Assembly: GCF_008035925.1 (NCBI RefSeq) | Contig: NZ_CP036264.1 | Coordinates: 6,419,641-6,483,640, forward strand | Reading direction: 5' to 3' | Length of the DNA: 64,000 bases | DNA from: Stieleria maiorica | GTDB lineage: Bacteria > Planctomycetota > Planctomycetia > Pirellulales > Pirellulaceae | Shown here: piece after piece, positions 45,480 to 54,879 of the stretch | Layout: every line of letters begins with the position of its first letter | Numbering within the stretch: position 1 is the first letter of the stretch | Made by a program: the position numbers and the translations under genes | The notes under the pieces: model-generated | The model's input: the letters and a program-made list of their open reading frames with translations, nothing else | What the model was told of the DNA's origin: nothing | The model's database searches: none

Positions 45480-48359
45480 TTAGCGGAAATCCACTCGGAC
45501 GCGCGTCAGTGGATCCGGCATTAGGGGGTAGTGTCGGGGCCGGCCGGCGGCAATCGATCGGGATTCGATAAACCAAGAGTCGCCCGCTCGGACCGTTGTT
45601 CCCAATCCGTTTTGTTCGATCGCAATCTCCGCGGTCACGACGCCCTCCTCCGATCGATGTGTGGCGACGTACCAGGTCGGATTCCAGTGATCCGAACCGT
45701 CCAGGTCATCGTGTGTGCGACCATCACGTGTGAATCCAAGGTGCATCGCCGTTAGCAGGTCGCGATCGATGTCCAACCCCAGGATGACGCGATCCGATTG
45801 CCTTAGATCTGCGTCGCGGCGACCGACCGGTCCTGATTCATCGGTCGATGCAAACTCAGCCGCGGGGATTTGCATCGCGACATAGATGAATTGATCGTCC
45901 CAGCTGAATCGCAGTTTCGAAGGTGTCGCTCCACGTGTCAGCGCCGCTCGGGCGTGGTCGGCATTCCAAAACGACTCGTCGAGCAAGCCGTCTAGTCGCG
46001 GCGGCGAGGGGGTGGCCACGGCAACCGCGACTTGGTCGGAGGCCGACTGAAGCAAACTGGACCACGGCGACTGGCGATCCGCGATGCGTCGCACGTCGGC
46101 CGAGAAGTCCTGTTGGGAGGTCATTTCCGCAGGCACGTCTTCGTCGGAGGACTCCGCTCGGGTCGGCTCGGGACCGCCGCGCTGTCGCTGCGCGAACGCG
46201 TCTTCGGCAATCAGACGAACCGGATGCATCTGCCAAGCCAAGTCGAGCTTCTGGTCGGACTTCGAACCTGTTTGACGCAACGGGGTCAGCAACCCGCCGC
46301 CGCGACCGCCCGCCAGCGGAACGGTCGCCGAGGCTTGGATCACGCCCGATTGCGAATCCATCGGGCCCGTGCTGTTGGACAGGCCAGCGCTGTTGGAGAG
46401 GGCCGTGTGCGATTGGAACGGCGAGACGATCGCCGCATGACCGCCCCGCGTGGGAAACAGTTCTTGGGCGGTCTCGGGAAGCGATTGACGCACGTCGGCG
46501 GAAATCGCGTTTGATCCGGTATGGACATGTGGCTGCCCCGAGGAATCCAGGCGAATCGCCGAGACCGGGTGCCGATCCCACTCGCGGCTGTGTTGACGCG
46601 CCCGGGCGTGGAGCTTCAGCAACTGGGCAGCCGACGAATCGTCGAAGCGGCGGGAGATCTCATCCCACACCGTGATCCGGTTTGTTTGGGCGATCGACTG
46701 GCGGGCGATCGACCACGCGGACCGAAATTGGTCTTCGCGACTCGTTTGATCCAACAATCGACGCATCGTCGAAACGAACTTGTTGGTTTCCAGCGCGAGC
46801 ATCTCCTTGATTGCGGTTTGCTGCTTCAGCCGTCCCTGGATCACCTGCAATCGACGGTGACTGGCTCTGGATTTTCGCGGCGGCAATCGATGTCCGCGGG
46901 CCAGACGAACGCCTACCCCCAAGCTGTCCCCGCGTACCGATTGCGAACCGCTGCTGTAGCGTGTGTTGATCGCGACCCATGGGTTGTTGGTGAGATCAGG
47001 ACCGGCGTGGAGATCGAAGTCGGCGACCAGCATCAAGCTGTCTTCGGCAAAGTCACCGGCCAACACGCCGCAATCAGGCAACATCGCGCTGTCGTGCAAC
47101 AGGGTTTCCCCCTGGCCGTGATTCGCGTACTGGACGACTTTTTCGGTGCCGCCGGCAACGGCATGCTGCAGCAGGGCAGATTGAGTTTCCTGGGGCAGAT
47201 CGGCCGCAAGGGCCAAGATCGGTGGACGATGAACGTCGATCCAACGACGGAGTGTCGCGAGCGATGCTGCGGTGTCCGATTCGCGAAACGTGTCAACCGC
47301 TGCGACTCCCAGTTGCATCGCGGCTTGGTCCAAGGCATGCATCTCGCGTCCATCGGCGGTACCGACGATCAGGTTGCAACGCCAACGTTTTTCCAGAGTT
47401 TCGCGTCCGATCAACGACCATGGGATCTGGTCTTCGTTGGCGGCGATCACCAGTAACGCGCACGAGGAAGGTTCGCTGGGCGTGGAAGCGACCGATTCCT
47501 CGGTGGGCAACCGGCGTACGGGGGCCCAGGACTGGCCGCCGTCGGTTGACCGAAAGATGTTTCCGTGGTCACCGGCACAGAGCATCGTTCGACCGTCCAG
47601 GCGACAGAAGGTGCGGACGACCGACCGCGTTTGGATCGCTTCGGCCAGCATCGCCGACTGATCGGCCGTCGCCGCATTCCGGGATGACAGACGCTGCGAT
47701 GGAAGGGAAGCGTCCGGCTGGGGATCGAGCGTCGACTGCCAACTTCGACCGCCGTCGCGAGATTGAAACGAGGTTGCGCCGGTGATCGGATCCGGGGCAC
47801 CAATCGCGGCGATCGCTGGACGTCGGCCACCGGCGAATTCTTCGCCGCTTTGATATTGGATCGTGCGCAACAGCGGCAATTCGGAATCCGCGGATCGGCG
47901 CCACGAGGCTCCGGCATCATGGCTGACCAGAACGACGCCCCGGCTGATGCGCGTGACCACATCAACGCCGCCACCGATGGCGATCACCCTCTGGGCGTCG
48001 ACCCAGACGGCGTCATTGAGTCGGCACTGTACCCCGCTTTCGACCGCGCTCCACGATTCGCCGCCATCACGGGTCACCAAGATGCTGCCATGGTCCCCGA
48101 CCGCGACGCCTCGTCGCTGGTCAGCGAACCGGATCGCACGGACGGTTGCTGAATCTCGCAGCGTTTCGCCATCACAGTAATCCGGTGGCGTGAGCGCCTC
48201 GGGGGCCACTCCCTTCGAATGGATGCTCGACGTGATCGGGGCGGCTTGGATCGGAGGCAGCGATCGCAGCGTATCACGGACATTGGTGAAATCTTGGGCG
48301 TGGGCGGGTGAGATGACCGCCAGAGTGGTGGCCACGATCGTGTAAACGACGTGTTTCAT
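45480..48359 (-). CDS. Secreted BNR/YCF48-like repeat protein with CBM9-like C-terminus
   Basis: 959 residues with a signal peptide (ends AHAQ). The N-terminal 290 residues carry BNR-type repeats of the sortilin/YCF48 class (VTRDGGESWSAVESG, VSHDAGASWRRSADS, SRDGGRSWQS, STDGGQSWAPV). The middle region (about 300-760) is unrecognised. The last 170 residues resemble a family 9 carbohydrate-binding/DOMON-like sandwich (PPRLDGLLDESFWNADHA, IYVAMQIPAAEF, VILGLDID). The start overlaps the crcB stop in ATGA, so the two are translationally coupled, an unexpected partnership. Function unknown. Confidence 0.75.
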   Translation of the reverse strand: MKHVVYTIVATTLAVISPAHAQDFTNVRDTLRSLPPIQAAPITSSIHSKGVAPEALTPPDYCDGETLRDSATVRAIRFADQRRGVAVGDHGSILVTRDGGESWSAVESGVQCRLNDAVWVDAQRVIAIGGGVDVVTRISRGVVLVSHDAGASWRRSADSELPLLRTIQYQSGEEFAGGRRPAIAAIGAPDPITGATSFQSRDGGRSWQSTLDPQPDASLPSQRLSSRNAATADQSAMLAEAIQTRSVVRTFCRLDGRTMLCAGDHGNIFRSTDGGQSWAPVRRLPTEESVASTPSEPSSCALLVIAANEDQIPWSLIGRETLEKRWRCNLIVGTADGREMHALDQAAMQLGVAAVDTFRESDTAASLATLRRWIDVHRPPILALAADLPQETQSALLQHAVAGGTEKVVQYANHGQGETLLHDSAMLPDCGVLAGDFAEDSLMLVADFDLHAGPDLTNNPWVAINTRYSSGSQSVRGDSLGVGVRLARGHRLPPRKSRASHRRLQVIQGRLKQQTAIKEMLALETNKFVSTMRRLLDQTSREDQFRSAWSIARQSIAQTNRITVWDEISRRFDDSSAAQLLKLHARARQHSREWDRHPVSAIRLDSSGQPHVHTGSNAISADVRQSLPETAQELFPTRGGHAAIVSPFQSHTALSNSAGLSNSTGPMDSQSGVIQASATVPLAGGRGGGLLTPLRQTGSKSDQKLDLAWQMHPVRLIAEDAFAQRQRGGPEPTRAESSDEDVPAEMTSQQDFSADVRRIADRQSPWSSLLQSASDQVAVAVATPSPPRLDGLLDESFWNADHARAALTRGATPSKLRFSWDDQFIYVAMQIPAAEFASTDESGPVGRRDADLRQSDRVILGLDIDRDLLTAMHLGFTRDGRTHDDLDGSDHWNPTWYVATHRSEEGVVTAEIAIEQNGLGTTVRAGDSWFIESRSIAAGRPRHYPLMPDPLTRVRVDFR

Positions 48360-48748
48360 GTTTGGATCCATCCCCTGACAAGGCTTCCGACAAGAATCAG
48401 CGCTAAATAACCGAGGACCAGGTTGGCCAGAATGTAGGCCCCCGATGCCCCCCAACGCCCCTGGCCCGCCAGCATCGTGGATTCGGCGGCGAAGGTGGAA
48501 AACGTGGTCAGCGAGCCCAGGAATCCTACGCGAAGGGCCAGCATTAATCGCTCAATCGACTCCGACTCCGGCGGTGCAAGGGAGGATAACGCCCCCAAGA
48601 GGCCGCATCCGATGATGTTCGCCAGCGTGGTGCCCAGCAGGGTCGACCCGCCCGGGGTCGCTGCGGCGGCGAGCGTCACGCCGTACCTGCAGAGTGATCC
48701 CGCGGCACCGCCGAGGGCGATCGCTGCCAAATTGAGCCAACTAGTCAT
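48356..48748 (-). CDS. crcB: Fluoride ion channel CrcB/Fluc
   Basis: 130 residues, four membrane helices. Family motifs: GGAAGSLCRY (13-22), GTTLANIIG (39-47, with pore Asn44) and GFLGSLTTFSTF (75-86, fluoride-lining Phe/Thr). It forms a dual-topology dimer that exports fluoride through the inner membrane. Encoded upstream of, and coupled through ATGA to, the 959-residue secreted protein. No fluoride riboswitch motif was found in the 145 bp ahead of it. Confidence 0.93.
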   Translation of the reverse strand: MTSWLNLAAIALGGAAGSLCRYGVTLAAAATPGGSTLLGTTLANIIGCGLLGALSSLAPPESESIERLMLALRVGFLGSLTTFSTFAAESTMLAGQGRWGASGAYILANLVLGYLALILVGSLVRGWIQT

Positions 48749-48894
48749 CTGTGCCGGGTGTTTTTCGCATTGCCTAAGCTTCGGCCCCCACTTACGTTAA
48801 GCAGCTAGGTTCGGAAGTTCTCCCTGCCACGTAAATGTCAGTTTCCCTACTTTCGACGTCTCCATTTCCATTTCGAGCTAACAATTTCCCACTC

Positions 48895-50676
48895 ATGAGC
48901 ACCGCAAAAGCTGCCAACACTGAAAATCGCGTGATGACCGGAGCCGACATTATTGTCAAATCGCTGGTAGATCACGGGGTCGATGTACTGTTCGCCTATC
49001 CCGGCGGATGCAGCATGCCGTTGCACCAAGCCCTGACACGTTTCGGCGACTCGATTCGGACCATTTTGCCGCGTCACGAGCAAGGCGGGGCGTTTGCCGC
49101 CCAGGGCTATGCCCGGTCGACCGGTCGGGTCGGCGTGGTACTGGCGACCAGCGGCCCCGGGGCAACCAACCTGGTCACCGCGATCGCCGACGCCAAACTG
49201 GACAGCATCCCGATGGTCTGTCTGACCGCCCAGGTTCCCACCCGCGCCATCGGTTCGGACGCGTTTCAAGAAACGCCGATGGTCGAGGTTTGTCGTGGAA
49301 TCACCAAACACCACTACCTGGTCACCCACATCGAGGAATTGCCGCGGGTGATGAAGGAGGCGTTTCACATCGCCAGTTCCGGACGCCCGGGGCCGGTGTT
49401 GGTCGATTTGCCCAAGGACGTCCAGTTGTCCGACGTGACGAGCAACTTGGATCTGGATCCCCCGATGAATCTGCCCGGCTACGAGGCGGCACCGCCGCCG
49501 GTGCCCAGCGAAACGATCCGCCAGATCACCGCGGCGATCCGATTGGCCCGACGACCGATCATCTATGCCGGTGGCGGTATCATCGCGGGCAACGCCAGCG
49601 AGGAGTTGAACGAGTTCATCAACAAGACCGGCATCCCCACCGTGACCACCGTGATGGGCATCGGTGCCGTCCCGCCGGACAGCGAGAACTCGATGGACTG
49701 GTTGGGCATGCACGGCGCGGCTTATGCAAACTACGCCGTGCGGGATTGCGATTTGCTGATCGGCTTGGGCGTTCGTTTCGACGACCGTGTGACCGGTAAG
49801 GTCGAAGCGTTTGCCAAGGACGCAAAGATCATTCATGTCGACATCGACGCTTCCGAGCTGAACAAGAACAAGGAAGCCCACATCCCGGTCCGCGGCGACG
49901 TCAAACAAGCGCTCAACGCATTGAACAAGACCGTCACCAAGTGCGACATCGATCCGTGGCGTGATCACTGCAAGGAACTCAAGTCGAAGTATCCGTTCAA
50001 GTACGATTCGGAGTTCGACGGAATCTTGCAACAACACGCGATCAAGACGCTCAGCGACGTCACGGCAGACATGGATGCCCAAATCTCCGTCGGCGTCGGA
50101 CAACACCAGATGTGGGCGGCACAGTTCTACCGGTTCCGCCGCCCCCGGACCTGGCACTCCAGCAGCGGCCTGGGCACGATGGGTTTCGGACTGCCCTGTG
50201 CGATGGGCATCCAAGCGGCCCTGCCGAACTCGTTGGTCATCGACATCGATGGTGACGGCAGCTTCCAAATGAACGTCCAAGAGCTGGCGACCTGTTTCTG
50301 CGAAGAATTGCCCGTCAAAGTCTTCCTGCTGAACAACCAGCACTTGGGGATGGTGGTGCAGTGGGAGGACCGGTTCATGGACCGCAACCGGGCTCACACC
50401 TACCTGGGCCCGATCCATCACGACGAAGCGAGCGGTAACAGCGAAGCGGAACGATTCTCCTACGCCCGCGAACGATACCCCGACTTTGTAAAGATCGCCC
50501 AAGGCTACGGGTGTGGTGCGGCAACGGTCCGGAAGAAGGCCGACCTGGAAGGTGCGATCCGCGAAATGATCGCCCACAAGGGACCGTACGTGTTGGACGT
50601 CGAAGTGCCCTACCAAGAGCACGTGTTGCCGATGATCCCCGGCGGAATGACCGTCGACGACATGATCCTGCAGTAG
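48895..50676 (+). CDS. ilvB: Acetolactate synthase large (catalytic) subunit
   Basis: 593 residues, TPP-dependent. [18 protein letters not shown] holds the Glu that activates [24 protein letters not shown] is the family block, and GDGSFQMN plus [10 protein letters not shown] is the metal/TPP pyrophosphate site. FAD-binding [22 protein letters not shown] sequence is present, as in anabolic enzymes. First step of branched-chain amino-acid synthesis from pyruvate. ATG 48895 is preferred because the preceding in-frame residues lack similarity. No ilvN small subunit is adjacent. Confidence 0.92.
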   Translation: MSTAKAANTENRVMTGADIIVKSLVDHGVDVLFAYPGGCSMPLHQALTRFGDSIRTILPRHEQGGAFAAQGYARSTGRVGVVLATSGPGATNLVTAIADAKLDSIPMVCLTAQVPTRAIGSDAFQETPMVEVCRGITKHHYLVTHIEELPRVMKEAFHIASSGRPGPVLVDLPKDVQLSDVTSNLDLDPPMNLPGYEAAPPPVPSETIRQITAAIRLARRPIIYAGGGIIAGNASEELNEFINKTGIPTVTTVMGIGAVPPDSENSMDWLGMHGAAYANYAVRDCDLLIGLGVRFDDRVTGKVEAFAKDAKIIHVDIDASELNKNKEAHIPVRGDVKQALNALNKTVTKCDIDPWRDHCKELKSKYPFKYDSEFDGILQQHAIKTLSDVTADMDAQISVGVGQHQMWAAQFYRFRRPRTWHSSSGLGTMGFGLPCAMGIQAALPNSLVIDIDGDGSFQMNVQELATCFCEELPVKVFLLNNQHLGMVVQWEDRFMDRNRAHTYLGPIHHDEASGNSEAERFSYARERYPDFVKIAQGYGCGAATVRKKADLEGAIREMIAHKGPYVLDVEVPYQEHVLPMIPGGMTVDDMILQ

Positions 50677-50799
50677 GCTTACGCATTCAAGACCTCGTTA
50701 CACGGCTCTGCCTTGTAACGGAAGCGCGAAGCGGCTCGATTGAATCCATCGTGTAGCGGAACTCGTCAACGGCCTGTTGATTTATTCCGACCACACGTG

Positions 50800-50885
50800 G
50801 GATCAGCCGTTTCGCGCGAGCGTACGGGCCTCTAATGCCAAGATAACGCACCGGCGCCCGTAGGCTCGCGCCAAACGGCTGATCC
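50800..50885. repeat. 86-bp inverted-repeat element
   Basis: Arms start GGATCAGCCGTTTCGCGCGA (50800) and end with the near complement ...CCAAACGGCTGATCC (50885). Both arms hold the word for GCGCGAG(C/G)(G/C)TACGGGC, so the element folds into a long stem. No second copy was found in this window. Confidence 0.8.
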
Positions 50886-50937
50886 ACTACAATGAGTCGT
50901 CCGGCACACTTCTGGACGGCTCATTCAAGTGACGATC

Positions 50938-53298
50938 ATGATCAATCGGCGTCAACACATGCGCACCTCTCTACTCGCCATCGTCGTGGCGTTGCTTGCT
51001 TTTGGGCGACCGGTTTCCACGCAGGAGCCCGAGCACATGCACACGAACCAATTGATCAACGAAACCAGCCCGTACCTGCTGCAGCACGCGCACAATCCGG
51101 TCGACTGGCACCCCTGGGGCGAGGAAGCGTTCGCAAAAGCGAAACGGGAAAACAAGCCGATCTTTCTGTCGGTCGGTTATTCGACGTGTTACTGGTGCCA
51201 CGTGATGGAGGTCGAATCATTCGAAGACCCCGAAGTCGCCGCGGTGATCAACAAGTACTTCGTCGCCATCAAGGTCGATCGCGAAGAACGACCGGATATC
51301 GACGAACAATACATGCTGGCCACCCAAATGATGACCGGACGCGGGGGCTGGCCGAATTCCGTCTGGCTGACCCCCGACGGCAAACCCTGGATGGCGGGAA
51401 CGTATTTCCCCAAACCGACGTTCATCTCCGTGCTGAAACAGATCAACGAGTTTTGGGTCAACCGGCGCGACGACGTCAATCGTCAAGCCGACGCGCTCGC
51501 CGACGCAGCCAAGCGGGCGGGCACCACTGCGGCGATCGAGTCGGTGCCGTTGACGATGGAACTGGTCGATCAGGCGGCCCAAAAACTGGTCGGGCAGTTC
51601 GATCCCGAGAACGGCGGATTCGGCGGTGCCCCAAAGTTTCCCCCGCACGGCACCTTGGCATTACTGATCGATCACTACCGCCGCGGCGGCGATGAGTCGT
51701 TGCTGGAGCCGATCACACGGACACTCGATGCGATGTGGCTCGGCGGCATGCACGACCATCTCGGCGGCGGATTTCATCGCTACGCCACCGACTCCGAGTG
51801 GCTGCTGCCGCACTTCGAAAAGATGCTTTACGACAACGCACAATTGATGCGCATCTATGCCGACGGCTACCAGATCACCGGCAACGAGCGTTACCGGGAA
51901 GCGGTGGGCGATATCGATCGCTGGGTGCGACGCGAAATGACCTCACCCGAGGGAGCGTTTTATAGCGCGCTCGATTCAGGAGAAGTCGGAAAGGAAGGCG
52001 AAGCGTATGTCTGGACGGCAGAGCAGGTCAAGGAAGTTCTCGGTGAACAAGACGCAACCGTGTACTCGGAAGTCTACAACTTTGCTCCCGACGGCAACTT
52101 CTTGGAGGAATCGACCGGACGGAAAACCGGCGAGAACATTCCCCACCTGAAAAGGCCGCTTGAGGAGATCGCCCGATCGCATCCCGTGGGGGAGCAAGCG
52201 TTTCTCGAACGAATCCGTGCGATCGAAAAGAAGCTGCTTGAGAATCGTTTGACCTGGCCCCAACCGCACAAGGATGACAAGGTCCTGACCAGTTGGAATG
52301 GGTTGATGATCGACGCGCTGGCCCACGCCGGCAGAGTCCTGGATGAACCGGAGTACATCGACTCTGCCGAAGCCGCGGCGACGTTTATTCTTCAGTCGAT
52401 GACCCGCGACGGAAAGCTGCTCCGCACGTTCCGAAGTGGGACGGCCAAGTTGCCCGGATACCTGGATGATTACGTTTATTTCTGTGACGCTCTGCTGGAG
52501 CTTCACGCGGCAACCGGTGACCAGCGTTGGCTGGATGAAACAATTCGCCTGGCCGACACCATGCTCGATGAATTTGAAGATGACGTCGAGGGAGGATTCT
52601 TTTTTACCGGTGATTCGCACGAAGCCTTGATGGCACGTTCCAAGAATCTCGGCGGCGGGGGCAACATGCCCAACACCAACGGGATCGCCGCTCAGATACT
52701 GGTCGATCTGGCCGAGCGGACCGGTCGGGACAGGTACCGCCGATCCGCCGAAAAAACGCTGCAGTCGCTCTCCGGCGTCATGGCCAAGCAACCCCACACG
52801 ACCGAACACCTGTTGATCGCAGTCGCGCGCCACCTGAGCACGTTGCCGGAAGTGGAAAGCGCGACGGCGAGCGGAGGGAACACTCGCCGGGTGGATCCGA
52901 TCACCTTCAAGGTCGAACTGTCGAAGACGGAGGTCCGTCCAGACGAGACGCTGATGGTCACGGTGACACTCGCCATCGACGACGGCTGGCACCTTTACGC
53001 CGCCAACCCCGAGGCCGAGTTCTTGATCCCGACGACGGTAGCGGTGACAAGCGATGCCGCGATCACCGTGGGAGAAATGGTTGCTCCGAAACCGCAGACC
53101 AAGCTGGATCCGATCCTGAAGCAAAAGCTCAACACCTACGCCGGGACAATCGAATTCAAAGTCCCGGTCACGATCGGTGATGCAGAAGAGGTTGGTGAGG
53201 TCACGTTGAAGGTCACCATCGACTCACAAGCCTGTGATGAAGCAAGGTGTTTGGAGCCGGAGAAGACGACGTTCGAAATGGCGGTGCAAGTCCGCTGA
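50938..53298 (+). CDS. YyaL/DUF255 thioredoxin-like and six-hairpin protein fused to a DsbD-alpha domain
   Basis: 786 residues with a signal peptide (to about residue 28). A thioredoxin-like DUF255 domain (about 35-190) has [10 protein letters not shown], giving Cys84-x-x-Cys87. A six-hairpin (glycosidase-like) region (about 200-620) follows, with [30 protein letters not shown]. About 660-786 is a DsbD N-terminal-like sandwich ([22 protein letters not shown], Cys766/Cys771 in [11 protein letters not shown], as in nDsbD). The first two modules are the standard YyaL/spermatogenesis-associated-20 layout. The fusion suggests a periplasmic thiol-redox role. ATG 50959 is an alternative start. Confidence 0.83.
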   Translation: MINRRQHMRTSLLAIVVALLAFGRPVSTQEPEHMHTNQLINETSPYLLQHAHNPVDWHPWGEEAFAKAKRENKPIFLSVGYSTCYWCHVMEVESFEDPEVAAVINKYFVAIKVDREERPDIDEQYMLATQMMTGRGGWPNSVWLTPDGKPWMAGTYFPKPTFISVLKQINEFWVNRRDDVNRQADALADAAKRAGTTAAIESVPLTMELVDQAAQKLVGQFDPENGGFGGAPKFPPHGTLALLIDHYRRGGDESLLEPITRTLDAMWLGGMHDHLGGGFHRYATDSEWLLPHFEKMLYDNAQLMRIYADGYQITGNERYREAVGDIDRWVRREMTSPEGAFYSALDSGEVGKEGEAYVWTAEQVKEVLGEQDATVYSEVYNFAPDGNFLEESTGRKTGENIPHLKRPLEEIARSHPVGEQAFLERIRAIEKKLLENRLTWPQPHKDDKVLTSWNGLMIDALAHAGRVLDEPEYIDSAEAAATFILQSMTRDGKLLRTFRSGTAKLPGYLDDYVYFCDALLELHAATGDQRWLDETIRLADTMLDEFEDDVEGGFFFTGDSHEALMARSKNLGGGGNMPNTNGIAAQILVDLAERTGRDRYRRSAEKTLQSLSGVMAKQPHTTEHLLIAVARHLSTLPEVESATASGGNTRRVDPITFKVELSKTEVRPDETLMVTVTLAIDDGWHLYAANPEAEFLIPTTVAVTSDAAITVGEMVAPKPQTKLDPILKQKLNTYAGTIEFKVPVTIGDAEEVGEVTLKVTIDSQACDEARCLEPEKTTFEMAVQVR

Positions 53299-53335
53299 AT
53301 GATGCCAGCGGGAAGCGTGATGGCTTGCTGCATCC

Positions 53336-53457
53336 CTCTTGTTCCCGGGCTCCGCCTGGGAACACGCTTTTCTGGAGGCTCCGCCTCGCGTGGAGACACG
53401 GCAAGTGGCGGAGCCACGACTGCATTGCGTTCCCAGGCAGGAGCCTGGGAACGAGGG
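53336..53457. repeat. Inverted repeat of GTTCCC(A/G)GGC...GCCTGGGAAC elements
   Basis: Two self-complementary blocks, 53341-53363 and 53429-53452, each folding into a short GTTCCC/GGGAAC hairpin, stand at the ends of a 122-bp segment. Elements of this word (CCCAGGCTCCGCCTGGGAAC-like) are common dispersed repeats in several bacterial groups. Confidence 0.75.
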
Positions 53458-53468
53458 TAAAGCCACAT

Positions 53469-53540
53469 GTAGCGGAACGCGCCAAGCGTTTCGTGCCGCG
53501 AAGCCGCGTGTGACCGAAAGCCTTGTCGGCTTTCGCGACG
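53469..53540. repeat. Copy of dispersed GTAGCGGAA...CGCCAAG repeat
   Basis: Begins GTAGCGGAACGCGCCAAG and closes with a partial complement. Related to 21607 and 58984. Confidence 0.6.
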
Positions 53541-53544
53541 GGGA

Positions 53545-54879
53545 TCAGCGGAATTTGAGCACGACCAACTGTTGCAAAATCGAGGAAAGCGTTCCTTCGC
53601 GACTGCCGAACGTACCGCTGCGTCCGCGGCCGTCGGTGAACCAGATCGCGGCGTTTGCCAATTCGCACGTCTCCCCGTCGGACTCGAATTGAAACGGCGC
53701 ACCGAGCGGGTCGAGTGTCTCGCGGACCGGCAGGTTGACCCTCGCCAAATCGTCCAGGCTTGCGGGGTATTGGCCGAACGTCAACTTGTAGGTCGCCACC
53801 GCGGCGGCCGTCCGGGCGTGCCGGCGTTCGTTTGCGACGCGCGTGTAGACGGTCGCAATGTAGTCATTCGATTGCCCCGGGCTGTAGTACTGATGGTACC
53901 CGGGAATCTGCAGGGCCAGGTCCAACGCGGAACGCGATTCGCGACGGAACTTCTCTTGCAGTTTCATCACACGTTTGATCGCACCGAATGTTCCGATCCC
54001 GCCGACACGTGAGAATTCGTGGTTGCGATCGAGCCATGCGATGCGACGACTCGGGGCGAACGTTGTCGGCATCCAATCGCGTCGCCACGTCTCGACGATT
54101 TCGCCACGCAGCAACCAAGGGATCTGCGCCAGTGTGGTCGAGCGGATGCGGTCTTGCCACGCCTGATTCAAATCCGGTGACGTTTCGACCAGTTGAACGA
54201 TTTCACCCAATTCGGATTCACTCCAAATCCCGGTGGCGATCGACTGGCTGACCAATGGAAGAATGCGGAGCGAGTCCTGATTGGTCGGTCGGATCTCCAA
54301 TGCGTGAAAGATTCGGAACGCTTCCATCGCCCGATCGGTCTGCTTGGCGCGAACCGCGTCCCTAAATTCCGCTCGCAGCATTTCGGGCAAGCCACGGATG
54401 GAGATCAGCCCGCTGGAATAGTGGTTGGGATTTCCGAATTCATCAGCGTGCCCAATCGAGGCCTCGTTCAGTTTGAGCTGTTTGGCCATGTCCAGCAAAG
54501 GCGCCGCTTGGGTCAGATAGCCGTCCAGATACTTGTCGATCGGGTGCTCTTCATCCAGGTTTTCAAACAAGTCTTCCTGTTCGTTCAGCAATTCAAACAG
54601 GAGGTGGTATTGGTCGTTGAGCGCGTTGATCGCGGACGACAGCTCCCGGTAGGAATGGGTGTGCTCCTTGCTCGTTCGAGCCGTGTCGCCGGCGGCCAGG
54701 GCAAGCGGTGCATCGATCAGTTCCGACGGAAACGACCGTTCAAGCATCGGCCGGACCTGTGCCGCTCCGGACTGCCAGGTCGCAGCCGCCGAGACGCAGA
54801 ACAACAGCAACGCGACCGGCGGAACGATCGCCAATGCGATCATCGTTCGGTCTCGAAAGGTTTTTGCGGAAGCGCTCAT
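53545..54879 (-). CDS. Hypothetical membrane-anchored protein at the end of the GntR-ABC operon
   Basis: 444 residues. One membrane helix (about 14-34) and a long, mostly helical extracytoplasmic part. The last 90 residues show YPASLDDLARVNLPVRETLDPLGAPFQFE, the type II secretion GspG-like tail motif seen in several planctomycete proteins. No family is recognised for the rest. The start overlaps the permease stop (ATGA), so it is translated with the transporter and may be its accessory envelope protein. Confidence 0.75.
   Translation of the reverse strand: MSASAKTFRDRTMIALAIVPPVALLLFCVSAAATWQSGAAQVRPMLERSFPSELIDAPLALAAGDTARTSKEHTHSYRELSSAINALNDQYHLLFELLNEQEDLFENLDEEHPIDKYLDGYLTQAAPLLDMAKQLKLNEASIGHADEFGNPNHYSSGLISIRGLPEMLRAEFRDAVRAKQTDRAMEAFRIFHALEIRPTNQDSLRILPLVSQSIATGIWSESELGEIVQLVETSPDLNQAWQDRIRSTTLAQIPWLLRGEIVETWRRDWMPTTFAPSRRIAWLDRNHEFSRVGGIGTFGAIKRVMKLQEKFRRESRSALDLALQIPGYHQYYSPGQSNDYIATVYTRVANERRHARTAAAVATYKLTFGQYPASLDDLARVNLPVRETLDPLGAPFQFESDGETCELANAAIWFTDGRGRSGTFGSREGTLSSILQQLVVLKFR

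Noticed and set aside
48749..48894. Fluoride riboswitch before crcB
   Set aside because: No GGNGAUGG-type pseudoknot motif was seen in the minus-strand leader.
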